Part shown: one piece after another, positions 1-7,936 of the stretch | Position numbering within the stretch: the first letter of the stretch is position 1 | Layout: every line of letters begins with the position of its first letter | Origin: Streptomyces sp. NBRC 110028 | GTDB taxonomy: Bacteria > Actinomycetota > Actinomycetes > Streptomycetales > Streptomycetaceae | Assembly: GCF_001417735.1 (NCBI RefSeq) | Contig: NZ_BBUZ01000024.1 | Coordinates: forward strand, 182,094 to 246,093 | Direction of reading: 5' to 3' | DNA: 64,000 nucleotides | Program-made: the position numbers and the translations under genes | Notes under the pieces: generated by a model | What the model was told of the DNA's origin: nothing | Databases searched by the model: none | The model's input: the letters and a program-made list of their open reading frames with translations, nothing else

Positions 1-666
1 GCGAAGCCGCCGACGGACGAGTTCATCGATGCGGCCGAGAAGGCGCTGGACGCGGGCGGGTTGTTGAGGGCGGCCATCGGGTTTCTGCGACTGGAGCGGT
101 ACCCGGAGCATTTCCAGGGCTTCGTACAACTGGAGCAGGAGGCGCTCAGCGTGTCGTCGTACTGCACGCAGTTGATCGACGGCCTGTTGCAAACCAAGGA
201 GTACGCCCGCGAAGTTCTAGCGCACGCCTTTCCACCGCTTGAGGAGCAAGAGATCGCCGATCTGACCGACGCTCGAATGGATCGCAAGGCACTTCTTGAC
301 CGAAGGCCAGGTGCCGTGGTCAGCGTCATCCTTGAGGAGGCAGCGCTGCGGCGGGAGATCGGCGGGCCAGAGCTCATGCGTGCGCAGTACGCGCATCTCA
401 TCGAGTGTGCCGCACGGCCAAACATCGTCATCCAGGTCATGCCGATGAGCCGAGGCGGACACGCGGGTTTGCAAGGGCCCATGAAGCTGATCGAAACGCC
501 GGACGAGACACCCATGGTCTACATGGAAAGCAACGGGAAGAGCATGCTGTTGTCCAAGCCGGACGAGGTAGGTGTCCTGACACGCCGCTATGCCATGATC
601 AGGTCTCAGGCCCTCGGGCCGGACGAATCCGTAAGCTTCATCGAACAGTTGATGGGTGAGCTATGA
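1..666 (+). CDS. Scr1-type regulator, C-terminal DUF5753 part (5' truncated)
   Basis: The frame is open from base 1, so the start and the expected N-terminal XRE helix-turn-helix lie outside the window. The visible part (about 221 residues) matches the DUF5753 domain of Streptomyces XRE regulators: an LEQEAL segment, the LLQT-EYAR stretch, then a VVSVILEEAALRREIG core. It ends in TGA at 664-666, overlapping the ATG of the DUF397 gene by four bases, so the two are translationally coupled. In this family an XRE/DUF5753 DNA-binding protein pairs with a small DUF397 partner; the targets are unknown here. The family call is firm; the HTH is inferred, not seen. Confidence 0.85.
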   Translation, partial: AKPPTDEFIDAAEKALDAGGLLRAAIGFLRLERYPEHFQGFVQLEQEALSVSSYCTQLIDGLLQTKEYAREVLAHAFPPLEEQEIADLTDARMDRKALLDRRPGAVVSVILEEAALRREIGGPELMRAQYAHLIECAARPNIVIQVMPMSRGGHAGLQGPMKLIETPDETPMVYMESNGKSMLLSKPDEVGVLTRRYAMIRSQALGPDESVSFIEQLMGEL

Positions 667-920
667 GCAGACTCGTGTGGTTCAAGAGCAGCTACAGCGA
701 CTCCAGCGGCGGCGATTGCGTCGAGGTCGCCCTCGACTGGCACAAGTCGAGCTACAGCGACAACACCGGCGGCCAGTGCGTCGAGGTGGCCCGCACCCCC
801 GCCACCGTCCACGTCCGGGACTCAAAGATCCCCGAGGGCCCGAACCTCCACATACCCGCCGACGCCTGGTCGGCCTTCCTGGCGACCGTCGACGGCGTGG
901 CGCGGGCCCTCAAGGACTGA
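663..920 (+). CDS. DUF397 protein with duplicated N-terminal motif
   Basis: 85 residues. DUF397 proteins are small partners of Scr1-type XRE regulators and this one overlaps such a gene by ATGA. The signature motif occurs twice: LVWFKSSYSDSSGGDCVEVA at residues 4-23 and LDWHKSSYSDNTGGQCVEVA at residues 24-43. It is followed by the usual single C-terminal part (VHVRDSKIPEGP, then WSAFLATV). Most family members I know carry the first motif once at about 60-70 residues, so an in-frame duplication of about 60 bp explains the extra length. Function beyond partnership with the upstream regulator is not established. Confidence 0.88.
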   Translation: MSRLVWFKSSYSDSSGGDCVEVALDWHKSSYSDNTGGQCVEVARTPATVHVRDSKIPEGPNLHIPADAWSAFLATVDGVARALKD

Positions 921-931
921 CGGTCAGGCCC

Positions 932-2146
932 TCACCGCACCTCCCAGGTGACCGGCAGCCTCCGCACGCCGCGCGTGGACACGCCCACCTTCCACTCCAC
1001 GTCCTGCTCGGCGTCGGCGAGCCGCAGCCCCGGCAGCCGTTCCAGCAGCGTCCGCAGGGCGATCCGCAGCTCCATCCGGGCCAGCGGAGCGCCCAGGCAG
1101 TGGTGCGGTCCGTGGCCGAAGCCGATGTGGGTCGCCTCGTGGCGGCGCAGATCGAGCTGGTCGGGGCCGGTGTAGACGCTCTCGTCGCGGTTGGCCGAGT
1201 TGATGGCGACGACCACCGGCTCACCGGCCCGTACGGTCACCCCGCCCACCTCGACGTCCTCGACCGCGTACCGGGGCTGGAGGCTGCCGGAGCCGAGCGG
1301 GGTGAAGCGCAGCAGTTCCTCGACCGCCTGCGGCACCTGGTCGAGGTCGGCGCGGAGGGCGGCGAGGTGTTCGGGCCGGGTGAGCAGGACGTAGAGGAAG
1401 TTCGCGATCTGTGTGGCGGTGGTCTCGTGGCCCGCGATGAGGATCGACTCCGCCAGCGAGAGCAGTTCGTCCTCGGACAGCCGGTCGTCGTTGTCGCGCG
1501 CCGCGACGAGGGAGCTGAGCAGATCGTCCTGCGGCGCGGTGCGCCGTTCGGCGACGAGACCGGCCATGTAGTCCCGGAGCAGGGCCCGGTAGCCCTTGAT
1601 CTCCTCCAGCGTGTACTTCGTCGTGGAGAGGAACGCCTCGGACCACAGCCGGAAGTCGCCCCGGTCCTCGAACGGCACGCCCAGCAGCTCACAGATGACC
1701 GTGATCGGCAGGGGCAGGGCGAAGTCCTCGACGAGGTCGGCGGGGGCGCCCTCGGCCCGTATCGCGTCGACCAGTTCGTCGGCGATCTGCTGGACACGTG
1801 ACCGCATGCGGTCGATCTGGCGCACGGTGAACGCCTTGGTCACCAGGCGGCGCAACCGGCTGTGCTCCGGCGGGTCGAACGTACTGATCGTGCCGGGGCC
1901 GGGAGCGTACGGCCGTACGCGCGGCGCGTCGCGCCCGACGGCCGCCGCCCGGCTGAAGCGCGGGTCACCCAGGACGAGCCGGGCGTCCTCGTAGCGGGTG
2001 GCCAGCCACGCCGGTTCGCCGTACGGGAGCTGAACCCGGGCCAACGGCTCCTCGCGGCGCAACCGCTCGTACAGCGGGGCCAGGTTCAGCTTCTCGGCCG
2101 CGAACGGATAGGCCAGGGGCTCGGCGGCGGGCCGGGCGGACGTCAT
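932..2146 (-). CDS. cytochrome P450
   Basis: 404 residues, normal for a soluble bacterial class I P450 that needs separate ferredoxin and reductase; neither is next to it. Visible motifs: I-helix AGHETTA, K-helix EELLR (ExxR), and the heme loop FGHGPHHCLG with the Cys ligand near residue 350. The start is set at the ATG at 2146, five bases or so downstream of GGAGG (complement of 2151-2155); a longer reading from 2206 has no support. It is tail-to-tail with the DUF397 gene (11-bp gap). Substrate cannot be read from sequence; the type resembles secondary-metabolite P450s, but no biosynthetic partner lies adjacent. Confidence 0.93.
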   Translation of the reverse strand: MTSARPAAEPLAYPFAAEKLNLAPLYERLRREEPLARVQLPYGEPAWLATRYEDARLVLGDPRFSRAAAVGRDAPRVRPYAPGPGTISTFDPPEHSRLRRLVTKAFTVRQIDRMRSRVQQIADELVDAIRAEGAPADLVEDFALPLPITVICELLGVPFEDRGDFRLWSEAFLSTTKYTLEEIKGYRALLRDYMAGLVAERRTAPQDDLLSSLVAARDNDDRLSEDELLSLAESILIAGHETTATQIANFLYVLLTRPEHLAALRADLDQVPQAVEELLRFTPLGSGSLQPRYAVEDVEVGGVTVRAGEPVVVAINSANRDESVYTGPDQLDLRRHEATHIGFGHGPHHCLGAPLARMELRIALRTLLERLPGLRLADAEQDVEWKVGVSTRGVRRLPVTWEVR

Positions 2147-2255
2147 GCATCCTCCGTAAGTTGTTGGGTGGCCGTGTGGGGGGAGGTCGGCCACCTCGGA
2201 TCGCATTGTCCACGCCCACGATCAGGGAGATCATTAGAGATTCCGCGGGGAGGTC

Positions 2256-2714
2256 TCACCTCCTGATGCGCGCGCGGCCGCTCTCCAACTCCTCGCGGGC
2301 CGCCTCCATGAACGCCTCACGACGCTCGCGCTTGACCGGCGACCGCCCCTGCTCGCTGCGCATGAGCGTGTGCAGCGCGGTGGTGTAGTCGTGCGCGGCC
2401 TGGGCGGCCCGCGCGGAACACACCAGCTCGACCGCCTTCTTCGCCAGCCATAAGTCGTGCAGCTTCTCGTCCTCGGGGTCGTCGAGGGTCGGCATGCCGA
2501 GCTTTCGGCGGTCGAGGATCAGCTCGACCCGTTGCACCGCCTTCAGATAGCCCGATATGGCCTCCTTGCGCTCCGCCCGCGCCGCGTCAGCGCGCTGCCG
2601 CTGGTCGCGCTGCACCTCGACGCGGTTCGCCAACTGCTGCCCTATGAGGGTCCCCGTCGTCCCCAGCAGAACGCCGATCAGGGCGAGAACCGTACCGACC
2701 GTGACTCCGTCCAC
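2256..2714 (-). CDS. membrane-anchored hypothetical protein with a TTA codon
   Basis: 152 residues. Residues 5-30 form one hydrophobic segment (VGTVLALIGVLLGTTGTLIG), followed by a long charged helical region rich in Arg, Glu and Ala that reads as coiled coil (about 33-150), so it is probably a single-pass protein with a cytoplasmic helical tail. I do not recognise a named family. Codon 88 (Leu of HDLWL, complement of 2451-2453) is TTA, the rare Leu codon read only by the bldA tRNA in Streptomyces, so its translation may be tied to development. It sits alone between the P450 and the divergent PadR module. Confidence 0.72.
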   Translation of the reverse strand: MDGVTVGTVLALIGVLLGTTGTLIGQQLANRVEVQRDQRQRADAARAERKEAISGYLKAVQRVELILDRRKLGMPTLDDPEDEKLHDLWLAKKAVELVCSARAAQAAHDYTTALHTLMRSEQGRSPVKRERREAFMEAAREELESGRARIRR

Positions 2715-2781
2715 GGCACCTAGCTTTGATCATGATCCGGCGATCCGCCATACCGCCGAGTCCCGCCCGCCTCAGGGGCCG

Positions 2782-2809
2782 TTGACAATCGCGCCGGCCC
2801 CACTACTCT
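2782..2809 (+). promoter_or_regulatory. predicted sigma-70-type promoter of the PadR operon
   Basis: TTGACA at 2782-2787 and TACTCT at 2804-2809 are separated by 16 bp. The promoter lies about 46 bp upstream of the PadR start and just upstream of the palindrome at 2818-2840, which would overlap the transcription start. Confidence 0.6.
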
Positions 2810-2817
2810 GAAACCGA

Positions 2818-2840
2818 ACTAGTCGTGGATCACGAGTAAT
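2818..2840 (+). promoter_or_regulatory. predicted PadR autoregulatory operator
   Basis: Inverted repeat of two 10-base arms, ACTAGTCGTG and CACGAGTAAT, around GAT. Eight of ten positions pair. It sits between the predicted -10 element and the PadR ribosome binding site, where PadR proteins usually bind their own promoters. Binding is inferred from position and symmetry. Confidence 0.55.
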
Positions 2841-2855
2841 CCGACGGGAGGGCAG

Positions 2856-3203
2856 ATGGCACCGACGGACCCCTCGGCCGGATGGCTGCGCGGAACCTTG
2901 CAGTTGAGCGTGGCCGCCGTGCTGGCCGAAGGCGACCGGCACGGCTACGCGCTGGTGCAACGGCTCGCGGAACACGGCCTGGGAACGGTGCGCGGCGGAG
3001 CGCTGTACCCCGTACTCGGCCGGATGGAAACCGACGGCCTGGTCGAAGCGCGCTGGGAGCCGGGCAATGGCGGACCGGGACGCAAGGTCTACCGGCTCAC
3101 CGACGCCGGACGCGCCGGGCTGCGTGACGAGATCGCGCACTGGCAGGAGTTCTCCGCCGCGATGGACCGGCTGATGAGCCAAACCCAGCAGGAGTTGAGA
3201 TGA
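2856..3203 (+). CDS. PadR-family transcriptional regulator
   Basis: 115 residues, the usual size of a PadR winged-helix protein. The N-terminal half carries the family pattern: hydrophobic helix, GDRHGYALVQRL, then GALYPVLGRMETDGLVEARWE with the wing region PGRKVYRLTDAGR. The ATG follows GGGAGGG by four bases. The last ATGA overlaps the next gene, a membrane HAAS-domain protein, the classic PadR/HAAS arrangement in Gram-positive bacteria. It is likely autoregulated through the palindrome at 2818-2840. The signal it answers is unknown. Confidence 0.93.
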   Translation: MAPTDPSAGWLRGTLQLSVAAVLAEGDRHGYALVQRLAEHGLGTVRGGALYPVLGRMETDGLVEARWEPGNGGPGRKVYRLTDAGRAGLRDEIAHWQEFSAAMDRLMSQTQQELR

Positions 3204-4198
3204 GCGAAAGCGCGGACACGTGGGAATTCCGGACCCGGCTCGCCCTCGCCGAGCGGTCCGTGGGGGACGACGTGAGCGACAGCCTGCTGGCGGAAGTGGC
3301 AGCACATTGCGCGGAGAGCGGCGAAAGCCCGGAGGAAGTTTTCGGGCGCCCGGACGACTTCGCCGAGTCCGTGGCAGCCGAGCGGCTGCCCGCCGACGCA
3401 GGGGCCGGTGGGGACCCCGACGCGTGGACGAGGACCGACTACGCCTTCGCCGTGACCGCGCAGTGGGGCTTGATGGCCTTTATGGCCGGGGCGTACGCGC
3501 TGGTGACGAGCGGCCTCATGGCCGATGTCACCGCCGCGGCCCTCATCGGCTGCGCCGCTGTCGCCACCGCCGTAGCCGCTTTGTACGGCGCGCGGTTCGC
3601 CCTGCACTCCGGGTCCCGCGTGCGCGCGACCGCCTGCGCGGTCGGCGCCCTCGTCGCCATCGTCCTCGCCGCTGTCGCGTTCGTGGAAGGGCCCCACACC
3701 GTGATCGCCCCCGTGCCGACCCCCGCCCTCTGCGCGCTGGGCGTCGCGCTCCCCGCGTGGGCGCTGTTCTCCCGCCCGTCGGCCACGGCCGCGCCCGCTC
3801 CCGAGCGGCTGTCGTCCGAGGCGTGGCTGCGCAAACTGCCGCAGCTGTTGCGGGGACGCCACGCACTCCCCCGGACCCGCGCCGCCGAACTCACCCGGGA
3901 GGCCGGCCGCCACCTCGCGGAAACCGGGAGCGAGCCCGAGGAGGAATTCGGCCCGGTCGCGGCCTACGCCCGCCGGCTCGCCCGAGCAGAAGCGCCCCGG
4001 CAGCACTGGTGGCAGCGGAACGATGTGCGGGAAGCGATCAGTACCGCGCTCTTCGGCACGTACCTCCTGAACAACCTGCACCGCCACGGACCGGTATGGC
4101 TGTCGGTGGTGGCTGCGGTGGGTACGTATGCCGGCGCGGCGACGCTCATCGGCCACGTGCGCCGGAAGGTCAAGCGCGACCGGCGGGCCGCCACCTGA
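3200..4198 (+). CDS. HAAS-domain membrane protein partnered with PadR
   Basis: 332 residues, translationally coupled to PadR by an ATGA overlap. It contains two copies of a HAAS-like (DUF1700-type) soluble segment: residues about 10-65 (ending GESPEEVFGRPDDFAESVAA) and about 210-265 (ending TGSEPEEEFGPVAAYARRL). Four hydrophobic helices lie between them (about 78-190), and a weak fifth near 290-315. HAAS proteins are thought to work with PadR regulators in membrane or envelope signalling; no enzymatic motif is visible. The internal duplication of the helical module is unusual. Family call good, mechanism unknown. Confidence 0.8.
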   Translation: MSESADTWEFRTRLALAERSVGDDVSDSLLAEVAAHCAESGESPEEVFGRPDDFAESVAAERLPADAGAGGDPDAWTRTDYAFAVTAQWGLMAFMAGAYALVTSGLMADVTAAALIGCAAVATAVAALYGARFALHSGSRVRATACAVGALVAIVLAAVAFVEGPHTVIAPVPTPALCALGVALPAWALFSRPSATAAPAPERLSSEAWLRKLPQLLRGRHALPRTRAAELTREAGRHLAETGSEPEEEFGPVAAYARRLARAEAPRQHWWQRNDVREAISTALFGTYLLNNLHRHGPVWLSVVAAVGTYAGAATLIGHVRRKVKRDRRAAT

Positions 4199-4294
4199 CC
4201 CGCCCGCGCCTGATGACGTTGACGGCGCCATGCCCCAGGACCTCTGGAGAGAACCAGAGACACGATTACTCGCGCCTGCCAGGAGGAGTCGCCC

Positions 4295-4645
4295 ATGTCC
4301 ATCCGCCGGGTCATGCCCGACATCCAGTCCGAGACCATGGAGGAGAGCCGGGATTTCTACGGCCTCCTGGGATTCGAGGAGGTCATGAACCTTGGCTGGG
4401 TCATGACGCTCGCCTCGCCCTCCAACCCCACGGCACAAGTCACCTTCATGAGCCACGACGAGACCGCGCCCGTCGTGCCCGACATGAGCGTCGAGGTGGA
4501 CGATGTGGATGCGGTGTATGCGGTGGTGCGAGAGAGCGGCGCGGAGATCGTGCACCCCTTGCAGGACGAGAAGTGGGGAGTGCGCCGGTTCTTCGTCCGT
4601 GACCCCAACGGCCGGGTGGTCAATGTGCTGAGCCATCGCGGGTGA
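4295..4645 (+). CDS. VOC-superfamily protein (glyoxalase/bleomycin-resistance fold)
   Basis: 116 residues, one VOC domain with beta-alpha-beta-beta-beta repeats: SRDFYGLLGFEEV in the first half and DVDAVYAVVRESGAEIV ... RRFFVRDPNGRVVNV in the second. The C-terminal DPNGRVV strand is the family's typical metal-site strand, but the full set of His/Glu ligands is not obvious, so it may bind rather than convert a ligand. GGAGGAG lies nine or so bases before the ATG. Substrate unknown. Confidence 0.88.
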   Translation: MSIRRVMPDIQSETMEESRDFYGLLGFEEVMNLGWVMTLASPSNPTAQVTFMSHDETAPVVPDMSVEVDDVDAVYAVVRESGAEIVHPLQDEKWGVRRFFVRDPNGRVVNVLSHRG

Positions 4646-4735
4646 CCGGCCCCGGGACTGTCCACCTTCGCGATCCCATCCGGGTCCCGAACCCGCCCGT
4701 GGCAGGAATCCCTGGACTTCAGACCGAGGAGCACG

Positions 4736-5869
4736 TCACACGTACGGTTCCCGCAAGGGACGAGGGCGCAGCACTCCCCGCGTGATGGACTCGGGCATTC
4801 CCTCGCCGGCGGTGTAATACCGGCCTTGGGCTTCGCCGTGTGGGACCAGCCACCTCGCGCGTACCAGCTCGCGGATGTCCCGCTGGGCCTGCTGCTCGCT
4901 CAGCTCGGCGTCCACCTGGTACGTCGCCCGGCGGACGCGGTTGCCCATCGCGGCCGGATACAGGGCGTACAGCAGGCGCTCGGCCCAGCCCTGCTTCTCG
5001 ATCGCTTCCTCCAGGGCCGCCCATAGCGTCCGCGTGGTGTCCACCTGGCGTTCCACCGTCTGGGCCTGCTGATGGTGTGCGCGCAGGCAGAAGCGCACCC
5101 AGGGTCGGGTGTCCCGGTCCGGCGTCCATACGGGGCCGCCGACCTCGGCCAGCACGTCGTAGTAGCGGTAGGTGTTGCGGGCCCGCCCGAGCCACTCCTC
5201 GATGCTGGAGAACTCCGGCGCCACCAGCCCCTCGCGGGCCAGCACCAGGGTCTGCAAGGCGCGGGACATCCTGCCGTTGCCGTCCGGCCAGGGGTGGATG
5301 GCCACCAGGTTCAGGTGCGCCATGGCGGCCCGTACCAGCGCCGGGGTTTGGAGGTCCCCCTCGTTCAGCCAGGCCACCAGTTCGTCCGCCAGACCGGGCA
5401 CCGTTTCCGCGTCCGGGGCCGTGTACGCGGCGATGGTGGGGTCTTCGGGTGAGGTGACGTACACGGGGCCGGAGCGCCACCACCCGGGCCGCTTGAGCAG
5501 GTGATGCCCCTGCATCATGAAATGCAGGCTGTTGAGCAGCCCCTTGCCGTAGGTGAAGTCGGGACCGGCGTCGGCCAAGCGCTGGATGTACGTCATGGCC
5601 TGGCGGTAGCCGTCGATCTCCGCGGCCACCGCCCCGCTGGCCTCGATCGGGGCCTCTCCGAGGATGATGTCCTCGACGTCGGCGACGCTCGCGGCGTACC
5701 CCTCGATGGTGTTCGATCCGGCGATCGCTCGTGCCGTCAGATTGCGGCGGAGCTGGCCTTCCCAACGCCTGGGTGCCCGAAGACGCAGCCGCAGGCGCTC
5801 CCGCATCGCGTCGATCTCATCGAGAACGCGCGCATCGTCGTCGTCCAGCTCGGGCACTCCGTACAGCAT
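4736..5869 (-). CDS. Fic-domain protein, class II (self-inhibited) type
   Basis: 377 residues. The Fic core motif HPWPDGNGR with the trailing R (residues 192-203) matches HPFx(D/E)GNGRxxR, so AMP-transferase chemistry is possible. An N-terminal inhibitory motif S52-N-T-I-E56-G57 fits (S/T)xxxE(G/N), where the Glu blocks ATP binding, and it precedes the Fic domain as in class II proteins. The C-terminal part (about 290-360) looks like a winged helix. No toxin or antitoxin partner gene lies beside it, consistent with built-in inhibition. The chosen ATG at 5869 is in frame, but the nearest GGGAGG is about 16 bases away, so the start is uncertain. Confidence 0.88.
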   Translation of the reverse strand: MLYGVPELDDDDARVLDEIDAMRERLRLRLRAPRRWEGQLRRNLTARAIAGSNTIEGYAASVADVEDIILGEAPIEASGAVAAEIDGYRQAMTYIQRLADAGPDFTYGKGLLNSLHFMMQGHHLLKRPGWWRSGPVYVTSPEDPTIAAYTAPDAETVPGLADELVAWLNEGDLQTPALVRAAMAHLNLVAIHPWPDGNGRMSRALQTLVLAREGLVAPEFSSIEEWLGRARNTYRYYDVLAEVGGPVWTPDRDTRPWVRFCLRAHHQQAQTVERQVDTTRTLWAALEEAIEKQGWAERLLYALYPAAMGNRVRRATYQVDAELSEQQAQRDIRELVRARWLVPHGEAQGRYYTAGEGMPESITRGVLRPRPLREPYV

Positions 5870-6020
5870 GAAGCCATGACACCATCCTCCCGTCAAAGGG
5901 TCAAGCGATGCGCTCCGCGCTCGTTTGAAGGGCCCTGGCGGGAGGTGCGAACACGTTCGCCCCTCTACTCTTCCCTCGTTCGGCACGACGGGAATCCACC
6001 GCTTCGCAGAGGAGCGACGT

Positions 6021-7190
6021 ATGTCCACGGCACCCACCATCGCGATCGTCGGAGCAGGGCTGGGCGGGCTGACGCTGGCGCGCGTCCTGCGCACCCACGG
6101 CATCGCCTCGACCGTCTACGAACGGGACGCGTCACCGACCGCCCGCGACCAGGGCGGCACGCTGGACCTGGACGAGGAGTCCGGACAGCGGGCGCTGAGC
6201 GCCGCCGGGCTGCTCGAGGAGTTCCGGGAGCTGAGCCGCCCGGAGGGCGGTGAGGTGCGCCTGCTCGGCAAGGACGCCTCGACCGTGCTCCACGCGCCCG
6301 CACCGGAGGGCGGCGGCGACCGCCCCGAGATCGACCGCAGCGCGCTGCGGGGGCTGCTGCTGGACTCCCTGCCGAGGGGAACAGTGCGCTGGGGGCGCAC
6401 GGTACGTGCCGTCGCCGCCCCTCCTGCGGGCCGCCCCACGCTCACCCTGTCCGACGGCGAGAGGGTGGAAGCGGATCTCGTGGTCGGCGCCGACGGGGCC
6501 TGGTCGCGGGTCCGTCCGCTGCTGTCCGACGCCCCGCCGGTCTACTCCGGGGTGACGATGTCACACGGCCTGCTGGAGGACGTCGACACCCGGCACCGCG
6601 CCCTCGCCGAATTCGTCGGCCACGGCTCGATGTACGCCTTCGGGGACGAACGGGCGGTGGTCGCCCAGCGCAACGGCGGCGGGCGCATCCGCGTCTACTG
6701 CTCCGTGAAGGTCCCCGAGGGGTGGTCCGATACGGAAGGCGCCGCCCCCGAGGCCGTCACCAAGCGCGTCCTGGACCATTTCCCCGGCTGGGACGACGCG
6801 CTGCGCGCGCTGATCACCGACACCGACCGCCCCCTCGTCCTCCGGCCGGTCCACGCCCTGCCCGTCGGGTACCGCTGGGACCGGGTGCGCGGCCTCACCC
6901 TCCTGGGCGACGCCGCGCATCTGATGTCCCCCTACGCGGGCGCGGGCGCCAACCTCGCCATGCTCGACGGGGCCGAACTCGCCGGGGCCATCGCCGCGCA
7001 CGACGACCTGGAGACGGCGCTGAACGTTTACGAAACGGCCCTCTTCCCGCGCGGCGAGACCGCGGCCGCCCTCGCGGCCGCCAACCTCACCGGCTTCCTC
7101 CGCCCCGACGGCCTGCGCATCGCGCGGGACGTCTTCGTCTCCCTCACCTCACACACCCCGAAAGCGGCATCAGGAGACGACACCCGATGA
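6021..7190 (+). CDS. FAD-dependent monooxygenase, TetX-like
   Basis: 389 residues, group A flavin monooxygenase. Visible: N-terminal FAD motif GAGLGG (11-16), the GGTLDLDEESGQ segment (45-56) that resembles the GGTLDL-x-x-x-SGQ region of TetX-type enzymes, and the second FAD motif GDAAHLMSPYAGAGANLAMLDG-type loop starting at residue 296. It lacks the extended C-terminal thioredoxin-like domain of larger aromatic hydroxylases. GAGGAG lies eight bases before the ATG. Its stop overlaps the next gene's start (ATGA), so it is co-translated with an alpha/beta hydrolase. TetX hydroxylates tetracyclines; whether this one does is not decidable from sequence. Confidence 0.87.
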   Translation: MSTAPTIAIVGAGLGGLTLARVLRTHGIASTVYERDASPTARDQGGTLDLDEESGQRALSAAGLLEEFRELSRPEGGEVRLLGKDASTVLHAPAPEGGGDRPEIDRSALRGLLLDSLPRGTVRWGRTVRAVAAPPAGRPTLTLSDGERVEADLVVGADGAWSRVRPLLSDAPPVYSGVTMSHGLLEDVDTRHRALAEFVGHGSMYAFGDERAVVAQRNGGGRIRVYCSVKVPEGWSDTEGAAPEAVTKRVLDHFPGWDDALRALITDTDRPLVLRPVHALPVGYRWDRVRGLTLLGDAAHLMSPYAGAGANLAMLDGAELAGAIAAHDDLETALNVYETALFPRGETAAALAAANLTGFLRPDGLRIARDVFVSLTSHTPKAASGDDTR

Positions 7191-7936
7191 CCACCCGCCC
7201 CGCCGCCCCTGCGCCGCTCCAGCCTTATCCCGGCCTTCCGCTGCCCCTGACGGACGTGGGCGAGGGACGGCCCGTCCTGCTGCTGCACGGCGGCGCCGGT
7301 CCGGCGAGCATGACCGCGGTCGCCGACCACTTCACCCCCACCCACCGGGTGCTGACCCCCACCCACCCGGGCTGGAACGACGCCCCTCGGCCCGACTGGT
7401 TCACCGGAGTCGACGGCCTCGTGGAGACCTACCTGGACCTGCTGGACGACCTCCGGCTGCACGACGTCCTGGTCCTCGGCAGCTCCTTCGGCGGCTGGCT
7501 CGCCGCCGAGATGGCCGTACGCGACCGCGGCCGCCGCCGCATCGGGCGGCTGGTGCTGATGGGGGCCATCGGACCGGAGGTCCCGGGGCACGCGGTGCGG
7601 ATGCCGACCCCGGCGCCCGGCGTCCCCGGCCCGTCCCCGGAAGCCATCCGCACCATGCTGGCCTACACCGGCCCGGCCCTGGCAGACCCGAAGCTGCTGC
7701 ACCGCCTCGCCCGCGTCACGGTGCCCACCCTGGCGATATGGGGCGAGAACGACGCCGTGGTCACCCCCGACTTCGGCCGCGCGTACGCCACCGCCATCCC
7801 GGACGCCCGCTTCGAGGTGATCCCCGGCGCGGGCCACCTCCCCTGGCGGGAGGCACCGGACACCGTGCTCTCCACCATCGACGCGTTCGCGTCCGCGGGG
7901 GACGGGCCATCGGCTCAGGACAGCCAGTCGGTGTAG
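7187..7936 (+). CDS. alpha/beta hydrolase
   Basis: 249 residues. The catalytic triad is visible: nucleophile Ser100 in GSSFGG, Asp189 in GENDAVV, His217 in GAGHLPW; the oxyanion HGG is at 34-36. It overlaps the TetX-like monooxygenase by ATGA. A flavin monooxygenase coupled to a hydrolase suggests oxidation followed by ester or lactone cleavage of one substrate; that pairing is inference. The last 22 bases overlap the 3' end of the convergent SDR gene. Confidence 0.88.
   Translation: MTTRPAAPAPLQPYPGLPLPLTDVGEGRPVLLLHGGAGPASMTAVADHFTPTHRVLTPTHPGWNDAPRPDWFTGVDGLVETYLDLLDDLRLHDVLVLGSSFGGWLAAEMAVRDRGRRRIGRLVLMGAIGPEVPGHAVRMPTPAPGVPGPSPEAIRTMLAYTGPALADPKLLHRLARVTVPTLAIWGENDAVVTPDFGRAYATAIPDARFEVIPGAGHLPWREAPDTVLSTIDAFASAGDGPSAQDSQSV

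Noticed and set aside
2161..2206. Longer P450 start at 2206
   Set aside because: The extra residues have no family match and the ATG at 2146 has a GGAGG site at the correct distance.
3089..4636. 515-codon minus-strand frame opposite the HAAS gene
   Set aside because: No domain or start signal; the plus strand holds PadR and HAAS genes with ribosome sites and an ATGA overlap.
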